This document shows, piece by piece, positions 31,053-39,238 of a stretch of DNA of 64,000 nt (position 1 is the first letter of the stretch; each line of letters opens with the position of its first letter). Below the pieces are notes generated by a model. It ran no database searches. It saw only the letters and a program-made list of their open reading frames with translations, and was not told the DNA's origin. Where the stretch lies: the NCBI RefSeq assembly GCF_015767675.1, contig NZ_CP065218.1, positions 186,001 to 250,000 on the forward strand. Reading direction: 5' to 3'. A program made the position numbers and the translations under genes. This DNA comes from Vibrio navarrensis. Lineage in GTDB: Bacteria > Pseudomonadota > Gammaproteobacteria > Enterobacterales > Vibrionaceae.

Positions 31053-32186
31053 TTACTGTTTCAACAAATCTTTGACAATGGCGCTGAGCGCCTGATCTTG
31101 CGCGCTGCTCAATTCGCTCTCTTGCGCTTCGCGGAAAAAATCACGGAACATATCCGCTTCGCTACGCGCCAGTTTTGCTTGCGCCATTTGTTGTTCAACG
31201 CCAATCAACATGCCCGGTTTCTCTAAATGCAAAACGTTCGGATAGACCGCACGAAGCTTGTCCATCGGATTAAGGATCGCGTGCTTATCCAGCAAGCGCA
31301 CCAATAGGTAATCGTCCGCGTTAGGATCTGTTTTGCCACGTGCAATGATGTCATCCAGTTCCCCCTCTAGCACGCGCATTTCTCGCGGTGCTTTGAACGC
31401 GACATGTTCAGCGTTGGCAAATCCGTTTTCATCGAGCGTTACCAGCGTAAATCCTTTCTTTTGGTGCTGCTCGGAAAAGCTGTATTTCATCAGCGAGCCA
31501 CTGTATCGAATGTGGGCTTCACTGCGCTGCTGCGGCTGATGCAGATGGCCAAGCGCAACGTAATCAAAGCAGCGAAAATAGTCCGCACTAACTCGATCCG
31601 AACCACCGATGGAGAGCGGCCGCTCCGAATCACTGCTCTCTCCACCATCCACAAAACAGTGGCTCAGCAGCACATTTTTCTGCGCGTGTTGGAAACGGCC
31701 CTTAATCTCTTCAACCAATACTTGGTGCGCTTGGTCGTAGTCTTTCACATCAGCGCCAAAGGCAAAACGCACCTGCTCTGGATCGCTATAGGGCATGCCG
31801 TAAAAAGCCACCAGACCCGCTTGCTCACTTTCCAGCACGACGGGTTCCAGCATTTGGCTGAAGTTACTGATGATGTGCAGCCCGGCTTGTTTCATTTGCG
31901 AGGCACCAAAACCGAGTCGCTGCGCGCCATCATGATTGCCAGGAATGATGATCATCGGCGTGTTCAGATCGCCGCAAATGCGCCTTACTGTCTGGTCGAG
32001 CAACTCCACCGCCGCAGTTGGTGGCACCGAGCGATCAAAAATATCCCCCGCCACGACAACGGCGTCGACCGGATGCTGCGCAATGTATTCAATCAATTGT
32101 TCAAGAACGACACTTTGGTCTTCTAGCAGAGAGACGTTGTGAAACTGACGGCCAAGATGCCAGTCTGAGGTATGGATGAATTTCAT
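31053..32186 (-). CDS. sbcD: Exonuclease SbcCD, nuclease subunit D
   Basis: Mre11-type metallophosphoesterase partner of SbcC, a manganese-dependent nuclease. 377 residues (E. coli 400). Metal-binding motifs in order are HTSDWHLGRQF at the N-terminus, AGDIFDRSVPP near residue 46, IPGNHDGAQRLGFG near 83, LLSHCFVDGG near 174 and LGHLHQPQ near 213. The first gene of sbcDC. Start MKFIHTSDWHLG is the conserved one. Confidence 0.97.
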   Translation of the reverse strand: MKFIHTSDWHLGRQFHNVSLLEDQSVVLEQLIEYIAQHPVDAVVVAGDIFDRSVPPTAAVELLDQTVRRICGDLNTPMIIIPGNHDGAQRLGFGASQMKQAGLHIISNFSQMLEPVVLESEQAGLVAFYGMPYSDPEQVRFAFGADVKDYDQAHQVLVEEIKGRFQHAQKNVLLSHCFVDGGESSDSERPLSIGGSDRVSADYFRCFDYVALGHLHQPQQRSEAHIRYSGSLMKYSFSEQHQKKGFTLVTLDENGFANAEHVAFKAPREMRVLEGELDDIIARGKTDPNADDYLLVRLLDKHAILNPMDKLRAVYPNVLHLEKPGMLIGVEQQMAQAKLARSEADMFRDFFREAQESELSSAQDQALSAIVKDLLKQ

Positions 32187-32371
32187 ATATGACCACTTAT
32201 ACCAACGAACGTATAACGAATTGCTCCGTCTTTAGTAGCCGCTAGCATAGCCTGATACAGGCACTATTTCATCGCGCAATATACTTTAATCTCGAGACGA
32301 AGCGATTGAAAGCACACTAAATAGACGAAAACGCCCATAGGTTCACGCTTCGGGAGGTAGAGTCATAAAAT

Positions 32372-35251
32372 TTAACACTCCGTGCGGTTACGCCCATTAC
32401 GTTTGGCTTTGAGCAGTGCGTGATCGGCGCGTTTAAGCACTTCTTCATAACTCTGCGCATTGTCGCTATCGGCAAAACCAATGCTGGCGGTGATAGTGAG
32501 ATGCGGATCGATATCATCAAAACGGCTCTGCTCGATACGCTCTCTCAGCTGATCAAAATAGGCGTACGGCTGGTCGCCTTGGTACAACAGGGTGAATTCT
32601 TCCCCGCCCCACCTTGCCGTTTTTTCAGGTGATTGCGCATAATCTCGCAAAATGTGAGCGATAGCGATGATCGCTTTATCACCTGCCAGATGGGAATATT
32701 TATCATTGATTCGCTTAAAGAAATCGATATCCAAGATCGCGACAAAGAAACGCTGCTGATTTTCCTTAGCGTGATTGAAAGTCGCTTTGATCTCATTATC
32801 AAAGGCGCGGCGATTCGCCAAGCCAGTTAAGACATCTTCTTTTGACAGTCTTTCATACTTCTCCGCTTGCGCTCGGATCTCTTGCGTTTGCAGTGCCACT
32901 TGTTTTTTCAACTGAAGCTCATTGCGTTTAAGCGCGCTTAGCCGCCAGCGAATCGCAGCCACTAGCAGAATCAGTGCTGCCAGCGCAACAGCAATGCGAA
33001 CTTCCGTGCGCTGCCAAAAAGAGGGGTAGACGGTAAATTGGTACACATGCTGCGCATCATGCCACTCACCGTACGGCGAGCGCGCGCTGATGCACAAACG
33101 GTATTCCCCTGGCGGCAGATAGGTGTACTCGACCGTGGTCGCATTGCCTCGATAGGACCAATCGTTGTCAAACCCTTCCAATTTGGTACGGTATTGCAAA
33201 CGTTCAGACATAACATAGCCAAGCCCGACGTAAGAAAAGGAGACGCGCGTCGTGCCTGCAGGAACGTGACCGCGTGAGTCAACATCGACATTGGTAGAAT
33301 CAAACTTCACCGATTCGAGCACCACCGGCAGTTGATGTTTGACGTCGTGCGCCAAGCTGTCAGGATGGATCGATGCCGCGCCTTTTGCAGTAGCAAAATA
33401 GAGATGGCCCGCCTTAGTGATTATTGCGGCCGGGTTCGAGCCACCGTTTGCCTGACTGCTCGCCATGCCATCATTTTCATCATAGTGCTCAAACTCTAAG
33501 CTAGCATACATGCCGTCTGCGACGCGATGTGCCTGCTCGTAGCCAATGCGCCAAATACCTCGGTTACTTGACAACCAGAAATGACCTTGGCCATCGTTGA
33601 CCACTTGGAAAAATTTGTCGATGGGCAACCCTTGCGGACGCCCAACAAGCGCGGTGGTTTTATCCCGTTGCCGATAGCGCACCACACCGCGATCTGTGGC
33701 GATCCACACATAGCCCGGTTCGGTGTAAAAGCCGAAAGCGTATTGGGCGGCTTCCAGCTTGTCTAAATTGAGGCTGGTAAAATGCTCCTCGGCAAGATAA
33801 CTGACGCCAAGCCCTGTCCCCACCCAAATTTTACCGAACTCATCTTCCGCCAGCGCCATCACATAGTTATCAACCAGCTCGCCATTTTCTTTGCTAAAAT
33901 AGCGCAAAGCACCGTCTGGTGAACGTTTGATTAAACCCGCGGGCGTTCCAATCCATAAATTATTCTGACTGTCTTGAAGCAGGGCTCGTATTTCATTAGT
34001 CGGTAAACCACTATTTTCACTAAGAAACAAACTCAGCTGTCCAGCTTGAAACACCATGAGGCCATGTTGGTAGGTGCCAACCCAAGCGCTGTCTGCGCTT
34101 CGCTTTGCCAAACTCAACACGGAGAGATTCTCACCGTGACTCGGTACCGCTCGCGCCCCTGCTCTATCCAGCACACTCAAGCCATTACTGCTGCCGATTA
34201 GCAGATGATCGTCAGCGACCTCCAGCAGAGTGCGTACATAGTTGCCTACTAAACCTTGTTCTTGAGTCACAGAAACAAAGGGAGCTTCTCGCAAACGGAT
34301 AATTCCGCCATTGGTGCCGATCCAGATGTTACCTTGCTGATCTTCAAGCCAAGAGAGCACGCGGTTATTCGGCAGCCCTTGACGAACGTCTAGCCATTCC
34401 AGCCCATGTGCACTCAAGCGTGCCACACCTCGATTGATAGTGCCAAACCAAATACTGCCCGCGCTGTCTTGCTCAACCACCGTGACCACGGTACTCGCCA
34501 GAGCATTCTCTAAAGGGCTCAAGATTTGCCCGTCCCAGCGCCAAGCGCCACGGTTTGTACCCAGTAGAATATCGCCGCTCGGCGCTGATGAGACATAAGA
34601 GACGCGCTCAAATTGCGTTGAAGAGAGTTTTTGTGCTGCACTATCGGTTAGGCGATAGAGACCGGCATCCGTTGCCGCAATAATCGCACCAGTCGCATCC
34701 TGAGCAAGACGATAAGCGCTCGTATTGGTTAACCGCCATTGGTCCTCGCCATAACGGCCATCCTTGAGATGAGGGCGAAACACCACCCCTTGTCCTTCAA
34801 TGGCAAACCATAAATTTTGCTGCAAATCGACCAAAATGAAATTAATCAAACCTGGTAACGGGGTTTGCGCATGCCAAGTATAACCTTGCCGAAGTGCTAA
34901 ACTACCCCGGGCACCGCCTACCCACAAACGATTGGCGCTGTCTGCAGCCAGCGAGCGTGTGCCGGAATCCAGCATATGCGTCTGCGGATTTCGATCAAAA
35001 CGTTTGAAATTGAGACCATTGTAACGGGCAACCCCTTCCCAAGTGGCAAACCATAAGTAGCCATCTTGCGTTTGAGCAATGGCGTTGATGCTATTGTGGG
35101 GTAGCCCCTGATTTGAACTCCAGGTTTCAGAGAAATAATCGGATAGACGTAGTGGCTGAGCAAAAAGAGACGTCGAGAACAAAGCGATCAGCAGCAAAAT
35201 CGCCAATCGCCTGAACTGCATGCAAGGGTTTGCCCAATTTACTTTACTCAT
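32372..35251 (-). CDS. Diguanylate cyclase with Reg_prop beta-propeller sensor
   Basis: Predicted membrane-bound c-di-GMP synthase of 959 residues. A signal anchor (RRLAILLLIALFSTSLFAQ) leads into repeated two-component-regulator propeller blades (Reg_prop) with repeated SLWIGT/NLWIGT-type and GLPxN elements (for example NQGLPHNSINAIAQTQDGYLW). A Y_Y_Y domain (PPGEYRLCISA), a membrane helix (VRIAVALAALILLVAAIRW), a short coiled coil and a GGDEF domain follow. The active-site loop is GGEEF near residue 884. No RxxD inhibitory site precedes it (SPEK at that position). The start at 35251 (MSKVNWANP) is chosen for the GGA upstream; a longer reading adds 15 residues. It stands alone, and the periplasmic ligand is unknown. 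Confidence 0.92.
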   Translation of the reverse strand: MSKVNWANPCMQFRRLAILLLIALFSTSLFAQPLRLSDYFSETWSSNQGLPHNSINAIAQTQDGYLWFATWEGVARYNGLNFKRFDRNPQTHMLDSGTRSLAADSANRLWVGGARGSLALRQGYTWHAQTPLPGLINFILVDLQQNLWFAIEGQGVVFRPHLKDGRYGEDQWRLTNTSAYRLAQDATGAIIAATDAGLYRLTDSAAQKLSSTQFERVSYVSSAPSGDILLGTNRGAWRWDGQILSPLENALASTVVTVVEQDSAGSIWFGTINRGVARLSAHGLEWLDVRQGLPNNRVLSWLEDQQGNIWIGTNGGIIRLREAPFVSVTQEQGLVGNYVRTLLEVADDHLLIGSSNGLSVLDRAGARAVPSHGENLSVLSLAKRSADSAWVGTYQHGLMVFQAGQLSLFLSENSGLPTNEIRALLQDSQNNLWIGTPAGLIKRSPDGALRYFSKENGELVDNYVMALAEDEFGKIWVGTGLGVSYLAEEHFTSLNLDKLEAAQYAFGFYTEPGYVWIATDRGVVRYRQRDKTTALVGRPQGLPIDKFFQVVNDGQGHFWLSSNRGIWRIGYEQAHRVADGMYASLEFEHYDENDGMASSQANGGSNPAAIITKAGHLYFATAKGAASIHPDSLAHDVKHQLPVVLESVKFDSTNVDVDSRGHVPAGTTRVSFSYVGLGYVMSERLQYRTKLEGFDNDWSYRGNATTVEYTYLPPGEYRLCISARSPYGEWHDAQHVYQFTVYPSFWQRTEVRIAVALAALILLVAAIRWRLSALKRNELQLKKQVALQTQEIRAQAEKYERLSKEDVLTGLANRRAFDNEIKATFNHAKENQQRFFVAILDIDFFKRINDKYSHLAGDKAIIAIAHILRDYAQSPEKTARWGGEEFTLLYQGDQPYAYFDQLRERIEQSRFDDIDPHLTITASIGFADSDNAQSYEEVLKRADHALLKAKRNGRNRTEC

Positions 35252-35510
35252 TACGTCTTTTTCCTTCACTGCGGTTTTAAACCAAACGGCAACCAACGAA
35301 ACCGCCGCAAAACATTATTTATGATAGAAATATAAATTAACTACTAAGCCACAACAATGAAGTGGTGATTTATACGGGCGGTATGGCGTATGGAATTCGC
35401 CACCTTGTGACAAAACTCTCATGCTCAGAACAAAACCAGACTCAAGCAAAGTAATAAGGCCAATACATCATTCGACGTTTCGCCAAATACTTCTCTTCGC
35501 TCTAAGCTCG

Positions 35511-36467
35511 TTACACCAATTGGTGGGTTTTTAAAAACACCAACCCAATCGTACAGGTGATGGTCGAAAGTACCGTGGTCAAGGCAATAATGTTTGCCGC
35601 TAATGTGGCATTGCCTCCCATTGAGCGCGCCATCACATAACTTGCCGCTGCAACAGGCGAAGCATTCATAAAAAAGAGAATGCCCAGTTCTATCCCGCGA
35701 AATCCGAGCAGATATGCGGCGCTGGTCACAAGCACTGGCGCCAAAACCAATTTGTAGCTGCTGGCAAACCAAGTGGGGCGACTTTCATTTTTGAGCAAAC
35801 TAAAGTTGAGTGAGCCACCCGTACACAACAGCGCCAATGGTAGCGTCATCTTAGACAGGTAGTTACCAGCATCTATCGCCACTTGCGGAACAGGAATAGA
35901 CAACAAGTAAAATGCGACGCCTGAGAGGATAGCGATGATCAGCGGATTTTTGGTCAGGGTTTTAAACACCACTTTGAGCGCTTTGTCACCGCTATTTTTC
36001 CCTTTCGGCGACAAGCAGATCACGGCTTGAACGTTGTAGATAAAAGTGGTCACCGCAACATAGATCGCAGCCAGCGCGACACCCTGAGAGCCATAGGCAT
36101 TGGCCACATAGGCGATACCAATAATGCCCGTATTGGCGCGAAAACCACCTTGAATCACCACGCCTTGATCGGGGGATGATGTAAACAACAGCTTGACGGA
36201 TATGAAAGTAAAAATGAAAAAAGCGATATTGGCAACAATGCCAAAATTGACAAAATGACTGGCGGCGGAAAAGTCGTGTTCAGCGCTGACCAGACTGAGA
36301 AACAGCATGGTGGGCAAAGTAACTTGGAACACCAGTTTGGAACCGACTTCGATAAACGACTCGTTAATCAATCCGATACGTTTTAAAAACACCCCCAGCA
36401 GCAACATCAGACAGATAGGTCCTGTGACCGACAAGGAAAACTGCAACTGAGTTAAAAGTGATTCCAT
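35511..36467 (-). CDS. AEC-family transporter (auxin efflux carrier type)
   Basis: Inner-membrane protein of 318 residues with about ten helices arranged as two repeats of five, as in the AEC family. The N-terminus reads MESLLTQLQFSLSVTGPICLMLLLGVFLKRIGLI. Internal segments such as LVFQVTLPTMLFLSLV and the N-A-Y crossover region GIIGIAYVANAYG match the fold. ATG 36467 is preferred over an upstream codon because GGGATG lies 4 bases before it. Bacterial members export or import carboxylates such as malate or malonate; the substrate here cannot be told. It is divergent from ylqF. Confidence 0.88.
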   Translation of the reverse strand: MESLLTQLQFSLSVTGPICLMLLLGVFLKRIGLINESFIEVGSKLVFQVTLPTMLFLSLVSAEHDFSAASHFVNFGIVANIAFFIFTFISVKLLFTSSPDQGVVIQGGFRANTGIIGIAYVANAYGSQGVALAAIYVAVTTFIYNVQAVICLSPKGKNSGDKALKVVFKTLTKNPLIIAILSGVAFYLLSIPVPQVAIDAGNYLSKMTLPLALLCTGGSLNFSLLKNESRPTWFASSYKLVLAPVLVTSAAYLLGFRGIELGILFFMNASPVAAASYVMARSMGGNATLAANIIALTTVLSTITCTIGLVFLKTHQLV

Positions 36468-36801
36468 CAAACATCCCGCTGGCAAGTAAATTTGAAGTGA
36501 CTGATTGTTGTCTCAGCGCAACCTTTCGTCCAGTTATTTTGCAGTTTTTGCAATAATTGCCATACATTCTAAGCGTTAAGGTTCAAACCATTCACCGGCC
36601 GTGCCTTTCTAGCAACCCCTGCTTTCCCGCAGACTTTTGCAATAGAAGCTTAAGCAAAATGAGCAATAAACCTAAGCAAAATGGATACCGCAGCCAATCT
36701 CAAGTACAATGCTCCACATCCAATTTGCGCAAAGCATTTCTTTTTATGTGAACCGCAAGGTTTCACTTAAAAATCGATAAAGTTAAGGATTTAAATTCCC
36801 A
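36468..36801. other. Divergent intergenic region AEC transporter / ylqF (334 bp)
   Basis: Should hold promoters for both divergent genes, but I could not identify convincing hexamers or operators. No RNA gene or repeat is seen. Confidence 0.4.
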
Positions 36802-37746
36802 ATGGTGAACAACTCAATTCAATGGTTTCCTGGGCACATGCACAAAGCCCGCAAAGAGATCGAAGAAGCCATTCCACAAGTCGACGTGATTATTGAAGTG
36901 CTTGATGCACGTATCCCTTTTAGCAGTGAAAATCCGCTTATTTCTAAGATTCGCGGTGATAAACCTGTGGTTAAGGTCCTGAACAAACGCGATTTGGCCG
37001 ACCCAGAACTGACCCAGTTGTGGATCGAGCATCTTGAAAAAGAGCAAAACGTGAAAGCGATGGCGATCACCACCTCTCAAACGCAGGAAGTGCACAAGAT
37101 CATGGAGCTGTGCCGTAAGCTGGCCCCGCATCGAGAAGAGATCGGCAAAAACATTCGTACCATGATTATGGGCATCCCGAACGTTGGCAAGTCAACCATC
37201 ATCAACACGCTTGCTGGACGAGCCATCGCTCAAACAGGTAACCAACCTGCCGTGACTCGCCGCCAGCAACGTATCAATCTGCAAAACGGGATTGTGCTCT
37301 CTGATACTCCTGGGATCTTATGGCCTAAAGTTGAAAACCCGCACAGCGGCTTTCGCCTTGCAGCCACCGGAGCCGTCAAAGATACCGCCATGGAATACGA
37401 TGAAGTGGCTTTTTACACCGTCGAGTATCTTGCCAAACACTATCCACAAAAACTCAAAGATCGCTATCAGATAGAGCAACTTCCAGAATCCGATGTCGAG
37501 CTGATGGAAGAGATTGGCCGCAATCGCGGAGCATTGCGCTCTGGTGGCCGAGTGGACCTACATAAAGCCAGTGAGATCCTACTGCATGAGCTGCGTAGCG
37601 GCACTTTAGGGCAGATAACGCTTGAGAGACCCGAGATGATCACTCAAGAGCTTATCGAAGTTGAAATCGAAGCCGCCCGCCGCGCAGAAGAAAAAGCCAA
37701 GCAAAAAGAGGATCGTAGAAAACGCTACCTCAAGAACAAGCGCTGA
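36802..37746 (+). CDS. ylqF: Ribosome biogenesis GTPase YlqF/RbgA
   Basis: Circularly permuted GTPase that acts in late assembly of the 50S subunit. 314 residues. The G motifs come in permuted order: G4 NKRD at 61-64, G5-like region around AITTS, then G1 GIPNVGKST near 123-131 and G3 DTPG near 168. The YlqF opening WFPGHMHKARKEI is present. A Lys/Arg-rich C-terminal tail (RRAEEKAKQKEDRRKRYLKNKR) fits rRNA binding. It is a single gene followed by an intrinsic terminator. Confidence 0.94.
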   Translation: MVNNSIQWFPGHMHKARKEIEEAIPQVDVIIEVLDARIPFSSENPLISKIRGDKPVVKVLNKRDLADPELTQLWIEHLEKEQNVKAMAITTSQTQEVHKIMELCRKLAPHREEIGKNIRTMIMGIPNVGKSTIINTLAGRAIAQTGNQPAVTRRQQRINLQNGIVLSDTPGILWPKVENPHSGFRLAATGAVKDTAMEYDEVAFYTVEYLAKHYPQKLKDRYQIEQLPESDVELMEEIGRNRGALRSGGRVDLHKASEILLHELRSGTLGQITLERPEMITQELIEVEIEAARRAEEKAKQKEDRRKRYLKNKR

Positions 37747-37796
37747 GGCAGAAAAGTCTGTTCTAATGGTTATCACTTATTTTCTCAGGGACGTAT

Positions 37797-37822
37797 TTAA
37801 CGTCCCTTTTTTATTGCTTTTT
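37797..37822 (+). terminator. Intrinsic terminator after ylqF
   Basis: AGGGACG (37797-37803) and CGTCCCT (37811-37817) form a perfect stem with a 7-base loop, followed by TTTTT. Confidence 0.9.
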
Positions 37823-38019
37823 ATAACCAATCTCTAAGAATTCTATTTAGGTTATACTCCCTAATGGTAGATAAAGATTAAAAGTATCAAATAGGTAACA
37901 ACTATATTTGCTACTTCTCACAAAAATATAATTATTCTCCAATGACATTCGTTGAATACTGATCGATAAATTACTCGTCAGCTGGCGCTTGTCTGTGTAT
38001 TTTTATAGAGAATAGAATT

Positions 38020-39198
38020 ATGAATAACATGTTTCCCAAACAGTTACCTGAATTTATAACAAATCGCTTATTATTTCAGGTAGAAGACCTGATTCATAGT
38101 AATAAGAGCAAAACACATTTAGTCATGGGCAAAAGCCCAGAAAGTGACTCGATCATCATGCAGAGCAATGATTATTTATCAATTGCTAATCATCCAGAAA
38201 TCAAACAGGTTCATACTGATGCAATAAATAAGTGCGATGCCAGTGTTGTCATGTCGGCTATTTTTTTGCAAAGTGAAAAGAGCAAACCCAATTTTGAAAA
38301 GCAACTCGCCGACTACACTGGAATGTCATCTTGTTTGCTGTCTCAATCAGGCTGGGCAGCCAATGTTGGTCTTTTGCAAACTATCTGTGCCCCGACAACC
38401 CCTGTCTACATTGACTTCTTTACCCATATGTCACTTTGGGAAGGAGCACGTATCGCCGATGCGGCCATCCATCCTTTTATGCATAACAACCTCAATCACC
38501 TGATTAAGCAGGTTGAACGCTATGGTGCTGGGATCATCATTGTGGACTCTGTCTACAGCACGATTGGCACCGTCGCACCACTAAAAGAGCTATGTGACAT
38601 CGCCGAACGATATGGGTGCGCCATTATTGTCGATGAGTCTCACTCGTTGGGAACACACGGCCCACAAGGCGCGGGATTGGTCAAAGAGTTAGAGTTGACT
38701 GATAAAGTTGACTTTATTACTGTCAGCCTAGCCAAGTCGTTTGCTTATCGGGCCGGAGCCATTCTTGGCCACGATCTCATTTCACAAACTCTGCCGTTTG
38801 TTGCCTACCCGGCGATATTCAGTTCTGCTTTGCTGCCATTCGAAATCGACAGATTAGAGAAAACACTGGAGATTGTTCGAGGAAGTGATGAAAAAAGAGC
38901 ACAAGTCGTGCACTTGGCAAAACAGCTGCGTCTAGGGCTCAAGCAAATCGGTTTTCAGGTTCGCAGCCAATCTCAAATTGTCGCCATTGAAACGGCCGAT
39001 GAGCGTAATACCGAGCATGTGCGAGACTATTTAGAGGATAATGGTATTTTTGGCTCGGTATTTTGTCGTCCAGCAACGGGGAAAAATAAGAATATCATCC
39101 GGTTTTCTATTAACGCATCGCTTAGCGAGCAAGATATAGAAAAAACAATAGCAGTATGCCGCTCGGCTTATCAATCTGGACAATTTATTTTTGTTTAG
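38020..39198 (+). CDS. cqsA: CAI-1 autoinducer synthase CqsA
   Basis: PLP-dependent acyltransferase of the alpha-oxoamine synthase family that makes the CAI-1 (alpha-hydroxyketone) quorum-sensing signal from acyl-CoA and an amino acid or SAM-derived substrate. 392 residues, near the V. cholerae length. The PLP lysine is K239 in VSLAKSFAYRAG. The cofactor-stacking and Asp/His motifs are IIVDESHSLGTHG near residue 202, and SQSGWAANVGLLQT lies near 109. It converges on cqsS with a shared hairpin between the stops, the arrangement known in vibrios. It differs from KBL/BioF enzymes by sequence and by this context. The upstream 270 bp show only the ylqF terminator. Confidence 0.95.
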   Translation: MNNMFPKQLPEFITNRLLFQVEDLIHSNKSKTHLVMGKSPESDSIIMQSNDYLSIANHPEIKQVHTDAINKCDASVVMSAIFLQSEKSKPNFEKQLADYTGMSSCLLSQSGWAANVGLLQTICAPTTPVYIDFFTHMSLWEGARIADAAIHPFMHNNLNHLIKQVERYGAGIIIVDSVYSTIGTVAPLKELCDIAERYGCAIIVDESHSLGTHGPQGAGLVKELELTDKVDFITVSLAKSFAYRAGAILGHDLISQTLPFVAYPAIFSSALLPFEIDRLEKTLEIVRGSDEKRAQVVHLAKQLRLGLKQIGFQVRSQSQIVAIETADERNTEHVRDYLEDNGIFGSVFCRPATGKNKNIIRFSINASLSEQDIEKTIAVCRSAYQSGQFIFV

Positions 39199-39213
39199 AA
39201 AGCACTCTCAATA

Positions 39214-39238
39214 AAGAAGAGCTCTGTGGGCTCTTCTT
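39214..39238. terminator. Bidirectional hairpin between convergent cqsA and cqsS
   Basis: AAGAAGAGC (39214-39222) and GCTCTTCTT (39230-39238) form a perfect 9-bp stem with a 7-base loop. The stop codon of cqsS overlaps its right edge. Confidence 0.65.

Noticed and set aside
31404..32126. 240-codon frame antisense to sbcD
   Set aside because: sbcD is certain by its metal-binding motifs; the antisense product matches nothing.
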